49,833 nt of DNA from Saprospiraceae bacterium. Lineage in GTDB: Bacteria > Bacteroidota > Bacteroidia > Chitinophagales > Saprospiraceae. Each line of letters starts with the position of its first letter. Positions within the stretch are counted from its first letter, which is position 1. This document shows, one piece after another, positions 17,957-26,092 of the stretch. Where the stretch lies: assembly GCA_029212405.1 (NCBI GenBank), contig JARGNR010000047.1, positions 1-49,833 of the forward strand, written 5' to 3'. A program made the translations under genes and the position numbers. The notes below the pieces were generated by a model. It ran no database searches. It had not been told where the DNA came from and was given only the letters and a program-made list of their open reading frames with translations.

Positions 17957-17968
17957 ATCAAATTATCT

Positions 17969-18622
17969 GTGAACCGAATTTTCATCAGTCGTGCGCTAAA
18001 ACCTGATTCACCATTGCTTAACATCAAAGGCAAAAAATATACTCTCCTAGATCGAAGCCTTATTGAATTTTCTGCTCTAGACTTCTCAAGGCCTTTTGCA
18101 GATTGGATATTTTTTTATAGTAGAAATGGCGTCAAATACTTCTTTGAAAATGATAGTTATGAACTCTACCCTTACCTATGGGCATGTATGAGTCATGGCA
18201 CGGCTGAAGAATTGTCCCACTATGTTACTGATATTTCATTTGTAGGAACTGGATCACCAGAAGATGTGGCTAAAGCGTACAGCAAAGAATTGGACTCGAA
18301 TACCATTACGTGCTACATCAGAGCAAAGCAATCCGTAGATAGTGTTCGACAATTAATCAACAGGAAAGATGATTTTTCACTTCCCGTCTACAAAAATTCT
18401 TTGAGCCAGGATGTTCCAGACACCCCTTTTGATATTCTCCTATTTACAAGTCCCATGAATGTAGATGCCTGGTTGAATAAAAGAGCCTATGCAAATGAAA
18501 AAGTCATTGCCATTGGTAACACGACCGCAAAACAGCTAGAAAAACATGGAATAGTGGATTATATTGTTGCTGAAAATCCTTCAGAAAAGTCACTGGCTGA
18601 ATCCCTTAAAACTATTCTTTAA
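17969..18622 (+). CDS. hemD: Uroporphyrinogen-III synthase
   Basis: 217 residues from GTG 17969. The enzyme cyclises hydroxymethylbilane with inversion of ring D, in tetrapyrrole (haem) synthesis. The sequence is divergent, as is usual for HemD, but it keeps the fold landmarks: an N-terminal FISRAL segment, FADWIFFYSRNGVKYFF, FVGTGS, the central DILLFTSPMNVDAWL and the end VIAIGNTTAKQLEKHG. Its 13-base spacing to scpA suggests co-transcription. Its 3' end overlaps the convergent glycosyltransferase gene by 4 bases. Confidence 0.85.
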   Translation: MNRIFISRALKPDSPLLNIKGKKYTLLDRSLIEFSALDFSRPFADWIFFYSRNGVKYFFENDSYELYPYLWACMSHGTAEELSHYVTDISFVGTGSPEDVAKAYSKELDSNTITCYIRAKQSVDSVRQLINRKDDFSLPVYKNSLSQDVPDTPFDILLFTSPMNVDAWLNKRAYANEKVIAIGNTTAKQLEKHGIVDYIVAENPSEKSLAESLKTIL

Positions 18623-19356
18623 TACAGTTTAGATTTTCCTATTCCCAATTTACACAAGAAATGCACTAAAGAGACTCTGAGTACCCCAAATCCATATTTT
18701 GCACTTCTTCTGAAATTAATCGAGGAGGCTTCTTCAAAGTATTTGGTGGGACACGTCACTTCTCCAATATCAAATCCAGCATATACAATTTGGGACAACA
18801 TTTCATTGTCAAATACAAAATCATCCGAATTCGAATTGAATTTTATGGTCTCTAACACCTCTTTACTAAATGACCTATACCCTGTATGATATTCGGATAA
18901 TTTATAGTTGATCAATACATTTTGAGTAAACGTCAAAAATCGATTAGCGATATATTTATATAAAGGCATGCCTCCTTTTAGTGCTCCTTTTCCCAATATC
19001 CTTGACCCCAACACCACAGGATACAAATCATCCCCAATGATGTTGACCATACTAGGTATCAAGAGGGGTGTATATTGATAATCAGGATGCAGCATTATTA
19101 CAATATCAGCACCTAATTCTAATGCTTTATTATATAATGACTTTTGATTGCCTCCATACCCTTTATTTTTTTGATGCTCAATAATGTGATGGATTCCAAT
19201 TTTTCTGGCCAACTCAACGGTTCCATCATTACTTGCATCGTCACATAGAATGACTTCATCCACCATATCGAATGGTATTTCATCATACGTCTTCTGCAAT
19301 GTTAGGGCAGCATTGTAAGCAGGAAGAACTACAACAACCTTTTTATTTTTGTACAT
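18619..19356 (-). CDS. Family 2 glycosyltransferase (DPM1/polyprenyl-phosphate type)
   Basis: 245 residues. GT-A fold: N-terminal VVVVLPAYNAALTL, CDDASNDGT (nucleotide-sugar binding), and HPDYQYTP in the DxD position. No transmembrane helices, which fits cytosolic dolichol-/polyprenyl-phosphate mannosyl- or glucosyltransferase-like enzymes. No neighbouring polysaccharide genes indicate the acceptor. Start ATG 19356. It is convergent with hemD, overlapping by 4 bases, with no terminator between them. Confidence 0.88.
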   Translation of the reverse strand: MYKNKKVVVVLPAYNAALTLQKTYDEIPFDMVDEVILCDDASNDGTVELARKIGIHHIIEHQKNKGYGGNQKSLYNKALELGADIVIMLHPDYQYTPLLIPSMVNIIGDDLYPVVLGSRILGKGALKGGMPLYKYIANRFLTFTQNVLINYKLSEYHTGYRSFSKEVLETIKFNSNSDDFVFDNEMLSQIVYAGFDIGEVTCPTKYFEEASSINFRRSAKYGFGVLRVSLVHFLCKLGIGKSKLY

Positions 19357-19486
19357 ACGTGGAGGTTAAGTTGGATGCGAAATTAATTTTTTCAATCATA
19401 TAATTCAAAACGAAGATCAATTATCCTTGAATGGACTCAAAACGTATGCTAAGTTGATTTGCAGGTGCTTTGGTTCTTAAATCACT

Positions 19487-20176
19487 TCATGATTTACATG
19501 GCCACTCCCAATCATCCAAAGGAGCTTGAACTGTTTTCAATGAAAAGTGCCACCACTCAGTTCGAATACCTTTCAGTCCATGGATATCCATCAATTTATT
19601 CAAAATGGTTCTATTTTTCAATATTTCTTTAGAGAGTCCCTTATAATCAGTATGCGCCTCCCGTCCAAAAAAATCATAGGCTGTCCCCATGTCTAGTTCG
19701 TCACCACTTGAATCTACAAGCGTAATGTCTACTGCCAGGCCCCGATTGTGCATAGATCCTTTATCTGGATGAGTGACGTAATCTTCATTAGGTACAATAT
19801 CCCATAACTTTTGTTGTGCAGGTCTGGGACGATAGCAATCAAATAATTTGAGACTCATCCCATACTGGGCTTGTATATCTTTTTGCAGTCGTTGAATTCG
19901 ATCGGCTAGTTCCGGGCGTAAAAAGCAACGCCCACACGGATAGATTTGCTTTTTGGTGAAATTATTCTCCGTAGCATAACGGATATCCAAAATCACTCCA
20001 TCTTCCGCTTTTATTTCTTTCCACTTTGTCACATCATAATCTATCTGACTTTGTGAATGCTCCTTTTTTAATTCTGGTGATTCACTTAATGGTTCCGCAC
20101 CATCTATATTATTTTTGTTCTTATTTGTACAACCAAGCATTAAACCCAAGCTTACAACAACAATAAGGTATTTCAT
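19487..20176 (-). CDS. ddpX: D-Ala-D-Ala dipeptidase (VanX/DdpX-type, peptidase M15), lipoprotein
   Basis: 229 residues from ATG 20176, chosen because it begins the lipoprotein signal MKYLIVVVSLGLMLGC (lipobox LMLGC). The zinc-enzyme motifs are complete: His143 and Asp150 in SMHNRGLAVDITL, and Glu207/His210 in TEWWHFSL, with the VanX spacing. FDCYRP is also present. The family hydrolyses D-alanyl-D-alanine; chromosomal relatives mostly recycle the dipeptide. With no vanH/vanA neighbours, peptidoglycan recycling is more likely than glycopeptide resistance. As a lipoprotein it acts in the envelope. Confidence 0.92.
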   Translation of the reverse strand: MKYLIVVVSLGLMLGCTNKNKNNIDGAEPLSESPELKKEHSQSQIDYDVTKWKEIKAEDGVILDIRYATENNFTKKQIYPCGRCFLRPELADRIQRLQKDIQAQYGMSLKLFDCYRPRPAQQKLWDIVPNEDYVTHPDKGSMHNRGLAVDITLVDSSGDELDMGTAYDFFGREAHTDYKGLSKEILKNRTILNKLMDIHGLKGIRTEWWHFSLKTVQAPLDDWEWPCKS

Positions 20177-20192
20177 ACAGAGCATTTATTTA

Positions 20193-20222
20193 CAAATCTA
20201 TTTCTTTGATTAAAGTGAACAA
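20193..20222 (-). promoter_or_regulatory. Consensus Bacteroidota promoter of the VanX-type gene
   Basis: On the minus strand TTG (20222-20220) is followed after exactly 19 bases by TAGATTTG (20200-20193), a full match to TTG-N19-TAnnTTTG. The leader to ATG 20176 is about 12 bases. Confidence 0.75.
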
Positions 20223-20557
20223 TGCATTCTCAAAGAGATACATATATCATATTTTTATAATGCAAAATTAGAATAAATTTTCATGCTACGTAATAAGACA
20301 TATTGCAATTATTTTATAGATATTAGCATCGTCCAAAGCATAAATAATAACCGATTACTGGCAAGACGAAGCCAGCCAACATTATTTACAAATTCCCATA
20401 ATTGACTGTTTTGGCTCTTGGTTTTTGTGGCTACATCAAAAATCAGGGGATTCCCCTATTTTATACTATTTTATCAAAACAAACTGATAAAAAACAATTT
20501 ACATATGTATATTTGTTTTAATATGAAATTTCTCATACGAACTAAAGGCTCAAAATA
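20223..20557 (+). promoter_or_regulatory. Divergent intergenic region with hairpin and TATATTTG promoter
   Basis: TATATTTG at 20508-20515 is a good -7 element for the downstream T9SS cargo gene (leader about 40 bases). Just upstream, ttttatca (20469) and tgataaaa (20485) form an 8-bp dyad that could be an operator. The rest of the region shows no gene. Confidence 0.5.
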
Positions 20558-23101
20558 ATGGAAAAATTCTCTACACTTTTGAACAGAAGCATGGTGTTTC
20601 TATTTGTATTATTCACCGTATCTCCCTCCTTTGCAAATGAAAATTGCGTAGAAGAAGACGATAGCTTCACATTGTATTGCCCTGATGATGTAACTGTTTC
20701 TTGCAGCGATGAAATCTGGGACTTATCCATTTATGGCAATGCTACCTACTACTACAATGGTACTTGGTACAATGCAGGATACCCTGTTGTCAATTACTAC
20801 CTCAATTCTTGTAATTCGGGGTATATCACTAGAACATGGACAGTGGAGGACTACAATTGGAATGTGTATTCATGTACGCAGACTATTACTGTTCTTGCTG
20901 ATGGAAGCACGTTCAATGAATCCAACATTACTTGGCCTCAAGAGCATATAACATTGGAAGGATGTTACCCTTCTACTCACCCAAGTCAACTGCCTCCAGG
21001 ATGGGGTTATCCTACATGGTCGAATGGTGGAGGATCTTGTGGAGTCGATAATGTAGGCGTTTCTTTCTCCGATCAAACCTATACCATAAGTTCTACTTGT
21101 AAAAAAATAGTAAGAAAATGGACTGTTATTGATTGGTGCCAATACAATCCTAATTCATGGTATGGTGGAGGCGGACTGTGGACCTACTATCAGTTCATTA
21201 AAATTTCTAAGGGAGATTTACCTATTTTAACATGTCCAGAAGACATCACTATCAATTCAAACAATTGTGTAGATGCGTATCTTCATGTACCACCACTATG
21301 GGTAGATGGCGAAACGTGTGGAGGAGATTATGAGATTACCAATAACTCCCCTTATGCAGATTCTAATGGAGCTGATATTTCTGGTACATATCCTATCGGA
21401 TGGTACTATGTTCAATATACCGTTAAGTATGGATGTGGTTCAAAAAAGACTTGCACTAGACAAATAAAAGTTACCGACAAAAAACCTCCTGTACCGTATT
21501 GCTATGCATCTTTATCTGTTCCATTAATGGGAGTTGATAATGATGGAGATGGCGTATTTGATGATGGAATGGTAGAAATCTGGGCCAAAGACCTCGACAA
21601 AGGAAGTACCGCCTCTTGTAATGGCGGATCGCTCAAGTTTTCTTTTTCATCAGATGTTACGGACACCTACAAAACATTCACCTGTGATGATGTTGGAGAG
21701 AATACGGTTCAAATGTGGGTAACCGACAATGATGGAAACCAATCTTACTGTGTTGTAATCATCCATGTTCAAAATAATGGAGCAAATATTCCTGACTGTG
21801 AACCTGAAGAAGAGGATTCTGATGAGGATGGTATTATTGATAGTGAAGACAATTGTCCTTACGTAGCGAATCCTGATCAAGAAGATGAAGATGGAGATGG
21901 TATTGGAGATGCTTGTGAAGAAGTAAACAATGATTCTGATGGGGATGGCATTTTGGACGAAGATGACAATTGTCCTCATGACCCTAACCCAGATCAAGAA
22001 GATGAAGATGGAGATGGTATTGGAGATGCTTGTGATGAAGATGATGATACAGAACCGGGATACACTTATTATATTGGTGGAAATATATTCTCTGCTTCAG
22101 GAGAACCATTGGACAGTGTAAAAGTTACCATTAAAAATACAGTGCCTGATACTAGCTTTGTTGTGACATTGGATACCGTGATTACTCCATTACTAGATAG
22201 CATGTACAATGAAATGGATAGTTCGTACACCTATATGGTAACCTTAGATACGGCGATTACTGCAATGATGGATACGTTTGTTAACAATCTTATGCTGGAT
22301 GCATACACCAATGACTGGGGCCATTACCGATTTGCTGGCTTTGCTCAAACTGGAGATACCTATGAAATTTCTGCTATGTTCAACAGTACAGCGTTCAATA
22401 GTGGTATTGATACCGATGACCTTGATTTCTTAATGGATTACGTTGTAGGAGCTACCGATTTCACAGAACCACATCAAAAATTTGCAGCTGATGTAGACCA
22501 AGATGGGGATGTGGATTTCGATGATCTCAAGCGTTTATTGGAGTATCTGACAGGCGAAATAGATGACTTTGGTGTTGCTAGTGAATGGCTCATCATCGAT
22601 AAAGCGCAATTTGAAAGTGAGACAGCTGATGAAATCTATAGTGACCCTGCTACAATTATTGATGTTTTAGTAGAAACGGATAACATAGATGATCAAGATT
22701 TCGTAGGTATACGTTTAGGGGACATTGTATTTGATGACAATGGACTGACTTCTAACTCTACATTGGAGACATTGTCACAATTCATGGTTGATAATCCAAC
22801 TGACAATGAACTAGAAGCTAAACTAAGAGACCTCATCACCGACGATTTAGAAAATACGGTGGAAGTTTACCCTAATCCATTTTCTGAATCATTTAATATG
22901 ACCTATCATAGTCAAGCGAACACACAGGTGACGGTTGAATTACTTGATGTCAATGGAAGAAAAATATATTCTAGCCCATATACCTTAACTGCTGGTGAAA
23001 ACGTTCTTTCATTATCACTTGACAATAATTACAAAGGTATCTTAGTATATCGTGTCATAAATGGAGATCATATCATTTCTGGTAAAGTAATAAGCTTATA
23101 A
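20558..23101 (+). CDS. T9SS-exported surface protein with thrombospondin-3 and dockerin-like modules
   Basis: 847 residues. Signal peptide at about 1-27 ([26 protein letters not shown]). Then Cys/Trp/Tyr-rich HYR-like units ([28 protein letters not shown]), two thrombospondin type-3 calcium repeats ([15 protein letters not shown] ... DGDGIGDAC), a carboxypeptidase-regulatory-like segment, and a dockerin-like pair of Ca-binding loops ([33 protein letters not shown]). It ends with a type A T9SS sorting domain ([16 protein letters not shown] ... GKVISL, last ~80 residues). It is expected to cross the outer membrane through T9SS and be anchored on the surface. The calcium-binding modules suggest a Ca-stabilised scaffold or adhesin; no enzyme domain was seen. 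Confidence 0.9.
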   Translation: MEKFSTLLNRSMVFLFVLFTVSPSFANENCVEEDDSFTLYCPDDVTVSCSDEIWDLSIYGNATYYYNGTWYNAGYPVVNYYLNSCNSGYITRTWTVEDYNWNVYSCTQTITVLADGSTFNESNITWPQEHITLEGCYPSTHPSQLPPGWGYPTWSNGGGSCGVDNVGVSFSDQTYTISSTCKKIVRKWTVIDWCQYNPNSWYGGGGLWTYYQFIKISKGDLPILTCPEDITINSNNCVDAYLHVPPLWVDGETCGGDYEITNNSPYADSNGADISGTYPIGWYYVQYTVKYGCGSKKTCTRQIKVTDKKPPVPYCYASLSVPLMGVDNDGDGVFDDGMVEIWAKDLDKGSTASCNGGSLKFSFSSDVTDTYKTFTCDDVGENTVQMWVTDNDGNQSYCVVIIHVQNNGANIPDCEPEEEDSDEDGIIDSEDNCPYVANPDQEDEDGDGIGDACEEVNNDSDGDGILDEDDNCPHDPNPDQEDEDGDGIGDACDEDDDTEPGYTYYIGGNIFSASGEPLDSVKVTIKNTVPDTSFVVTLDTVITPLLDSMYNEMDSSYTYMVTLDTAITAMMDTFVNNLMLDAYTNDWGHYRFAGFAQTGDTYEISAMFNSTAFNSGIDTDDLDFLMDYVVGATDFTEPHQKFAADVDQDGDVDFDDLKRLLEYLTGEIDDFGVASEWLIIDKAQFESETADEIYSDPATIIDVLVETDNIDDQDFVGIRLGDIVFDDNGLTSNSTLETLSQFMVDNPTDNELEAKLRDLITDDLENTVEVYPNPFSESFNMTYHSQANTQVTVELLDVNGRKIYSSPYTLTAGENVLSLSLDNNYKGILVYRVINGDHIISGKVISL
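21875..22035 (+). repeat. In-frame 117-bp repeat (thrombospondin-3 units)
   Basis: A ~44-nt block starting gatcaagaagatgaagatgg occurs at 21875 and again at 21992, 117 bases (39 codons) apart. Both encode [14 protein letters not shown]. Near-identity at the DNA level points to a recent internal duplication. Confidence 0.85.
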
Positions 23102-23128
23102 AATACGTACATTCTTAAATACCCTTTA

Positions 23129-23170
23129 TGAAAGGCTCATCAAAATTGATGGGCCTTTCACTTTTTTTTA
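23129..23170 (+). terminator. Terminator of the T9SS cargo gene
   Basis: A 14-bp stem (tgaaaggctcatca / tgatgggcctttca, one G-U pair) with an aaat loop is followed by a T-rich run (ctttttttta). Confidence 0.85.
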
Positions 23171-23230
23171 TCCCTGCTATCCCTGTCATATCAAGGGCAA
23201 ATCGACATATTGCAATTAATATCGTAAAAT

Positions 23231-23248
23231 ACGACATAATAATGTCGT
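23231..23248. promoter_or_regulatory. Perfect dyad (candidate operator) upstream of dinB
   Basis: acgacat-aata-atgtcgt, 7-bp arms with a 4-nt centre. It lies 18 bases upstream of the -7 element TATCTTTG, over the -33 region, so a protein bound here would block transcription. An SOS-type repressor is the natural guess because the gene is dinB. Confidence 0.55.
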
Positions 23249-23266
23249 GTTTATTGACTTTTTATG

Positions 23267-23274
23267 TATCTTTG
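23267..23274 (+). promoter_or_regulatory. dinB promoter, -7 element TATCTTTG
   Basis: Matches TAnnTTTG. The expected leader to ATG 23365 is about 87 bases. No TTG lies at the ideal 19-base spacing. Confidence 0.55.
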
Positions 23275-23364
23275 TCTTCCGTCAGTAGAAAAGCTATTCC
23301 TTTTACACTAGCTTGATGCTCTCGGCAATTTCTATCCTAGAAAAGTAAAACGACGATATATACT

Positions 23365-24528
23365 ATGTTTGAACGAGCTGTGTTGCACATGGACTTAGAC
23401 TCTTTTTTTGCTTCCGTCGAAGTATTAAAGAACAGTTCCTTAAAGGGAAAACCTCTCATCATTGGTGGGACCAGTAACCGTGGAGTGGTATCTTCTTGCA
23501 GTTATGAAGCTCGCAGATTTGGAGTTCATTCCGCAATGCCCATGAAGATGGCGCTTCAACTATGTCCAAATGCCACCATCCTTCGTGGAGATATGGACAG
23601 CTATTCCTATTACTCCAGAATGGTCACCGATGTAATTGCCGAAGATGCACCCGTATATGAAAAAGCATCCATCGACGAATTTTATCTCGACCTCACTGGT
23701 ATGGATCGGTTTTTTGGATGTTACAAATGGTCTCGAGAACTTCGTCAACGAATCATTGCGGAAACGGGTCTCCCTATATCATTCGGTCTCTCCGTAAACA
23801 AGTTAATTTCAAAAATAGGGACAGGAGAAGCCAAACCCAATGGAGCCAAAGAAATAAAACGCGGTATAGAAAAACAATTCATTGCCCCCTTGCCAGTCAA
23901 AAAAATACCTGGTGTGGGGCAGAAGACCTACAAGAAGCTCAGTTTTATGGGTGTGAGATCGATCAAGATTCTCAGTGAGATCCCAACCCGACTGCTTGAA
24001 CGAGAATTTGGTAAATCGGGTCGCCAACTCTGGGAAAAAGCCAATGCCATAGACAATACTCCTATTGTTCCCTACAGCGAATCCAAGTCGCTCTCCAAAG
24101 AACGTACATTCAGTGAAGACACCCTGGATCTCAAAATGATCCGAAATATGCTCATCGATATGTCAGACAAGCTCAGTTTCGAGTTGCGAGCATCCAATAG
24201 ACTTACATCCTGTATCACCGTAAAAATTCGATATGCCGACTTCAATACATTCACCAAGCAACGCAAAATACCCTATACCGCTCAGGATAACATACTCGGA
24301 ACATATGCCCTGCAGCTCTTTGACAAAGTATACGAACGAAGACAACTGATCCGGCTGATTGGTGTAAAGTTCAGTGGACTCGTACACGGTAATTACCAGA
24401 TCAACCTTTTTGAAGACAGCATAGAGCGAATTCGCCTTTTGCAACAAATGGATCGAATACGAAACCGATTCGGGCAAGATGTTATAGGAAGGGCAAGTGC
24501 ATTGCAAAGTGGATTAAAACGACGATAA
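23365..24528 (+). CDS. dinB: DNA polymerase IV (Y-family)
   Basis: 387 residues. An error-prone translesion polymerase without proofreading. The catalytic acidic residues sit in MDLDSFFASVE near the N-terminus and in SIDEFYLDLTG (Asp104/Glu105). The helix-hairpin-helix PVKKIPGVGQKTYKKL and the little-finger domain (ESKSLSKERTFSED onward) complete the fold. No recognisable beta-clamp box was checked at the C-terminus (ends QSGLKRR). Its local base use is richer in G/C than its neighbours. It is monocistronic, with its own dyad operator and a terminator shared with the convergent gene. Confidence 0.96.
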   Translation: MFERAVLHMDLDSFFASVEVLKNSSLKGKPLIIGGTSNRGVVSSCSYEARRFGVHSAMPMKMALQLCPNATILRGDMDSYSYYSRMVTDVIAEDAPVYEKASIDEFYLDLTGMDRFFGCYKWSRELRQRIIAETGLPISFGLSVNKLISKIGTGEAKPNGAKEIKRGIEKQFIAPLPVKKIPGVGQKTYKKLSFMGVRSIKILSEIPTRLLEREFGKSGRQLWEKANAIDNTPIVPYSESKSLSKERTFSEDTLDLKMIRNMLIDMSDKLSFELRASNRLTSCITVKIRYADFNTFTKQRKIPYTAQDNILGTYALQLFDKVYERRQLIRLIGVKFSGLVHGNYQINLFEDSIERIRLLQQMDRIRNRFGQDVIGRASALQSGLKRR

Positions 24529-24614
24529 ATAGAACACAAACCCTACAAGTAAAGAGAAATGACCTAAAACAAACCAATTACATCCCACCTTTGCATAACC
24601 CCATGCATTTAAAA

Positions 24615-24642
24615 AGGGGTAGAGACAATCGTCTCTACCCCT
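24615..24642. terminator. Bidirectional terminator between dinB and the lipoprotein gene
   Basis: A perfect 12-bp stem aggggtagagac / gtctctacccct with a 4-nt loop, with A-tract upstream (ttaaaa) and T-rich sequence downstream. It serves genes ending at 24528 (+) and 24696 (-). Confidence 0.8.
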
Positions 24643-24695
24643 ATCTTTATTCTATACACCCCGAAAACACTAGATTTGAACGGGATATAAAATCT

Positions 24696-25934
24696 TTAAA
24701 ACTTCACATCAAAAATGTAGTTGTCCGCATTGTCCTGAAAGGTAGTCTCTACCTGAATCACTTCTAATACCCAGTATTTCCCGTCTCTTTCCACAATAAA
24801 TACGTCTTCAATCATTACAACATCACTCGCACCATCAGTCAATTCAATACCATTATCAAACAACAGAGGTAAATCTTCCTTGAATGCAATCGACGCAAAT
24901 GAGAAATCTTCTGGAAGCCCACCTTCACCGGCTTTCAGATATCTCATAGAAACACCATTATCCGCAATTGGAGAAATAGTACGCAACCAATTTTCATCAG
25001 CAGGTAAATCCGTATCAATACCGTTGTCCCTGATTTCAGCTTCTGCATCATCTGAGTTAGTACTCATCCCATTGTCCAAATCCAAGCCTCCAGTGCCTTG
25101 TCCACCACCAGCATTCAACAACACACCCTCTAACATTTCAACAGCAGTTCCACTAGGTAAGGTTGTAACATCAAATGACAGCTCCGCAGTAGAACCAAAT
25201 TCATCCGTAAGAATTACTCTATAAATAAAATTTCCTTCCGACTCAGGAGTCATGATGAATAATTCTTGTTCATCAAATCCACCTTTATCATCTTCTCCAA
25301 GTAAGAATGGATTTTCAGAAACAGAAGTACCAATCGTTTGCCAGAAAATCTTGGATGGATCTACAAATTGATCATTTTCTCTCACTTCAATAGAAACCAA
25401 GTCTCCACTACCTTTTACCGCAGTAAGTCTGAACAAATTTTTAATATCCTGTAAAACTTCGATAGTCATAGGAGAAGTTGTAGTCAACGTTGGAGGTGTA
25501 CCCACAGTAGTCACAGTAACAAAAGCAGACCCTGTCTGTCCCGCCTCATCTTGAACCTCCACTTCATAGGTAGAAGTAGATGTAATAGATTGAGCAACTA
25601 CATCAATAGACCAAGAAAGTCCATCCACATCATCTCCAAAAAGCAAAATAGCATTCGAAGCTGCAGCTGTGCCATTAACTGTTAATCTTGAAAAAGGTAC
25701 TTTTGTTCCATCTTCATACACTGTCACAGACTTTAATGGAGAGTCATCCCCAATGGAAGCACTAAAATCAATTGTAAACGTCTCCATTGGCTCCAATGTG
25801 AGATCAGAAGAAGACAACAAGCTAACAACTGGATCTACATTAACAGGGCCAGTAGGCTCATCTTCACAACTATATAAAAACATAGCGGCAATCAACACTA
25901 GACCCACAGATGAGAAATTCAAAATTCTTTTCAT
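24696..25934 (-). CDS. Lipoprotein, unknown function, Ig-like repeats
   Basis: 412 residues from ATG 25934, which opens a lipoprotein signal (MKRILNFSSVGLVLIAAMFLYSC); the 20 upstream codons of the longer frame are not signal-like. The mature protein starts EDEPTGPVNVDPV and contains two or more beta-sandwich units (TFTIDFSASIGDDSPLKSV; TYEVEVQDEAGQTGSAFVTV), then a C-terminal domain of mixed composition ending NYIFDVKF. I do not recognise a specific family. It is likely anchored in the outer membrane. Confidence 0.75.
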   Translation of the reverse strand: MKRILNFSSVGLVLIAAMFLYSCEDEPTGPVNVDPVVSLLSSSDLTLEPMETFTIDFSASIGDDSPLKSVTVYEDGTKVPFSRLTVNGTAAASNAILLFGDDVDGLSWSIDVVAQSITSTSTYEVEVQDEAGQTGSAFVTVTTVGTPPTLTTTSPMTIEVLQDIKNLFRLTAVKGSGDLVSIEVRENDQFVDPSKIFWQTIGTSVSENPFLLGEDDKGGFDEQELFIMTPESEGNFIYRVILTDEFGSTAELSFDVTTLPSGTAVEMLEGVLLNAGGGQGTGGLDLDNGMSTNSDDAEAEIRDNGIDTDLPADENWLRTISPIADNGVSMRYLKAGEGGLPEDFSFASIAFKEDLPLLFDNGIELTDGASDVVMIEDVFIVERDGKYWVLEVIQVETTFQDNADNYIFDVKF

Positions 25935-26018
25935 ACTAAAATAATTTTTGATTTTAAATAAGTAGTTAAATAAATAAGGGTGACCTAATACCAATCGAGT
26001 CTATACCTACGTATACCG

Positions 26019-26026
26019 CAAATCTA
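26019..26026 (-). promoter_or_regulatory. Candidate lipoprotein promoter, TAGATTTG
   Basis: The plus-strand caaatcta is TAGATTTG on the minus strand, a full TAnnTTTG match about 85 bases upstream of ATG 25934. No TTG is seen at the 19-base spacing. Confidence 0.45.
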
Positions 26027-26092
26027 TAAGCCCTACGACTTTGCATTAGGCAATCGAATACATGATAAAAAAAAGCTTAGTGCGGAAAGCGC

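Noticed and set aside
20297-23218. 15-base word gacatattgcaatta at 20297 and 23204 as a shared operator
   Set aside because: One such match is expected by chance in an AT-rich window of this size, and neither copy is symmetric.
26041-26092. Terminator of the PurF-type gene
   Set aside because: A T-run exists on the minus strand, but the preceding sequence does not fold into a clean stem.
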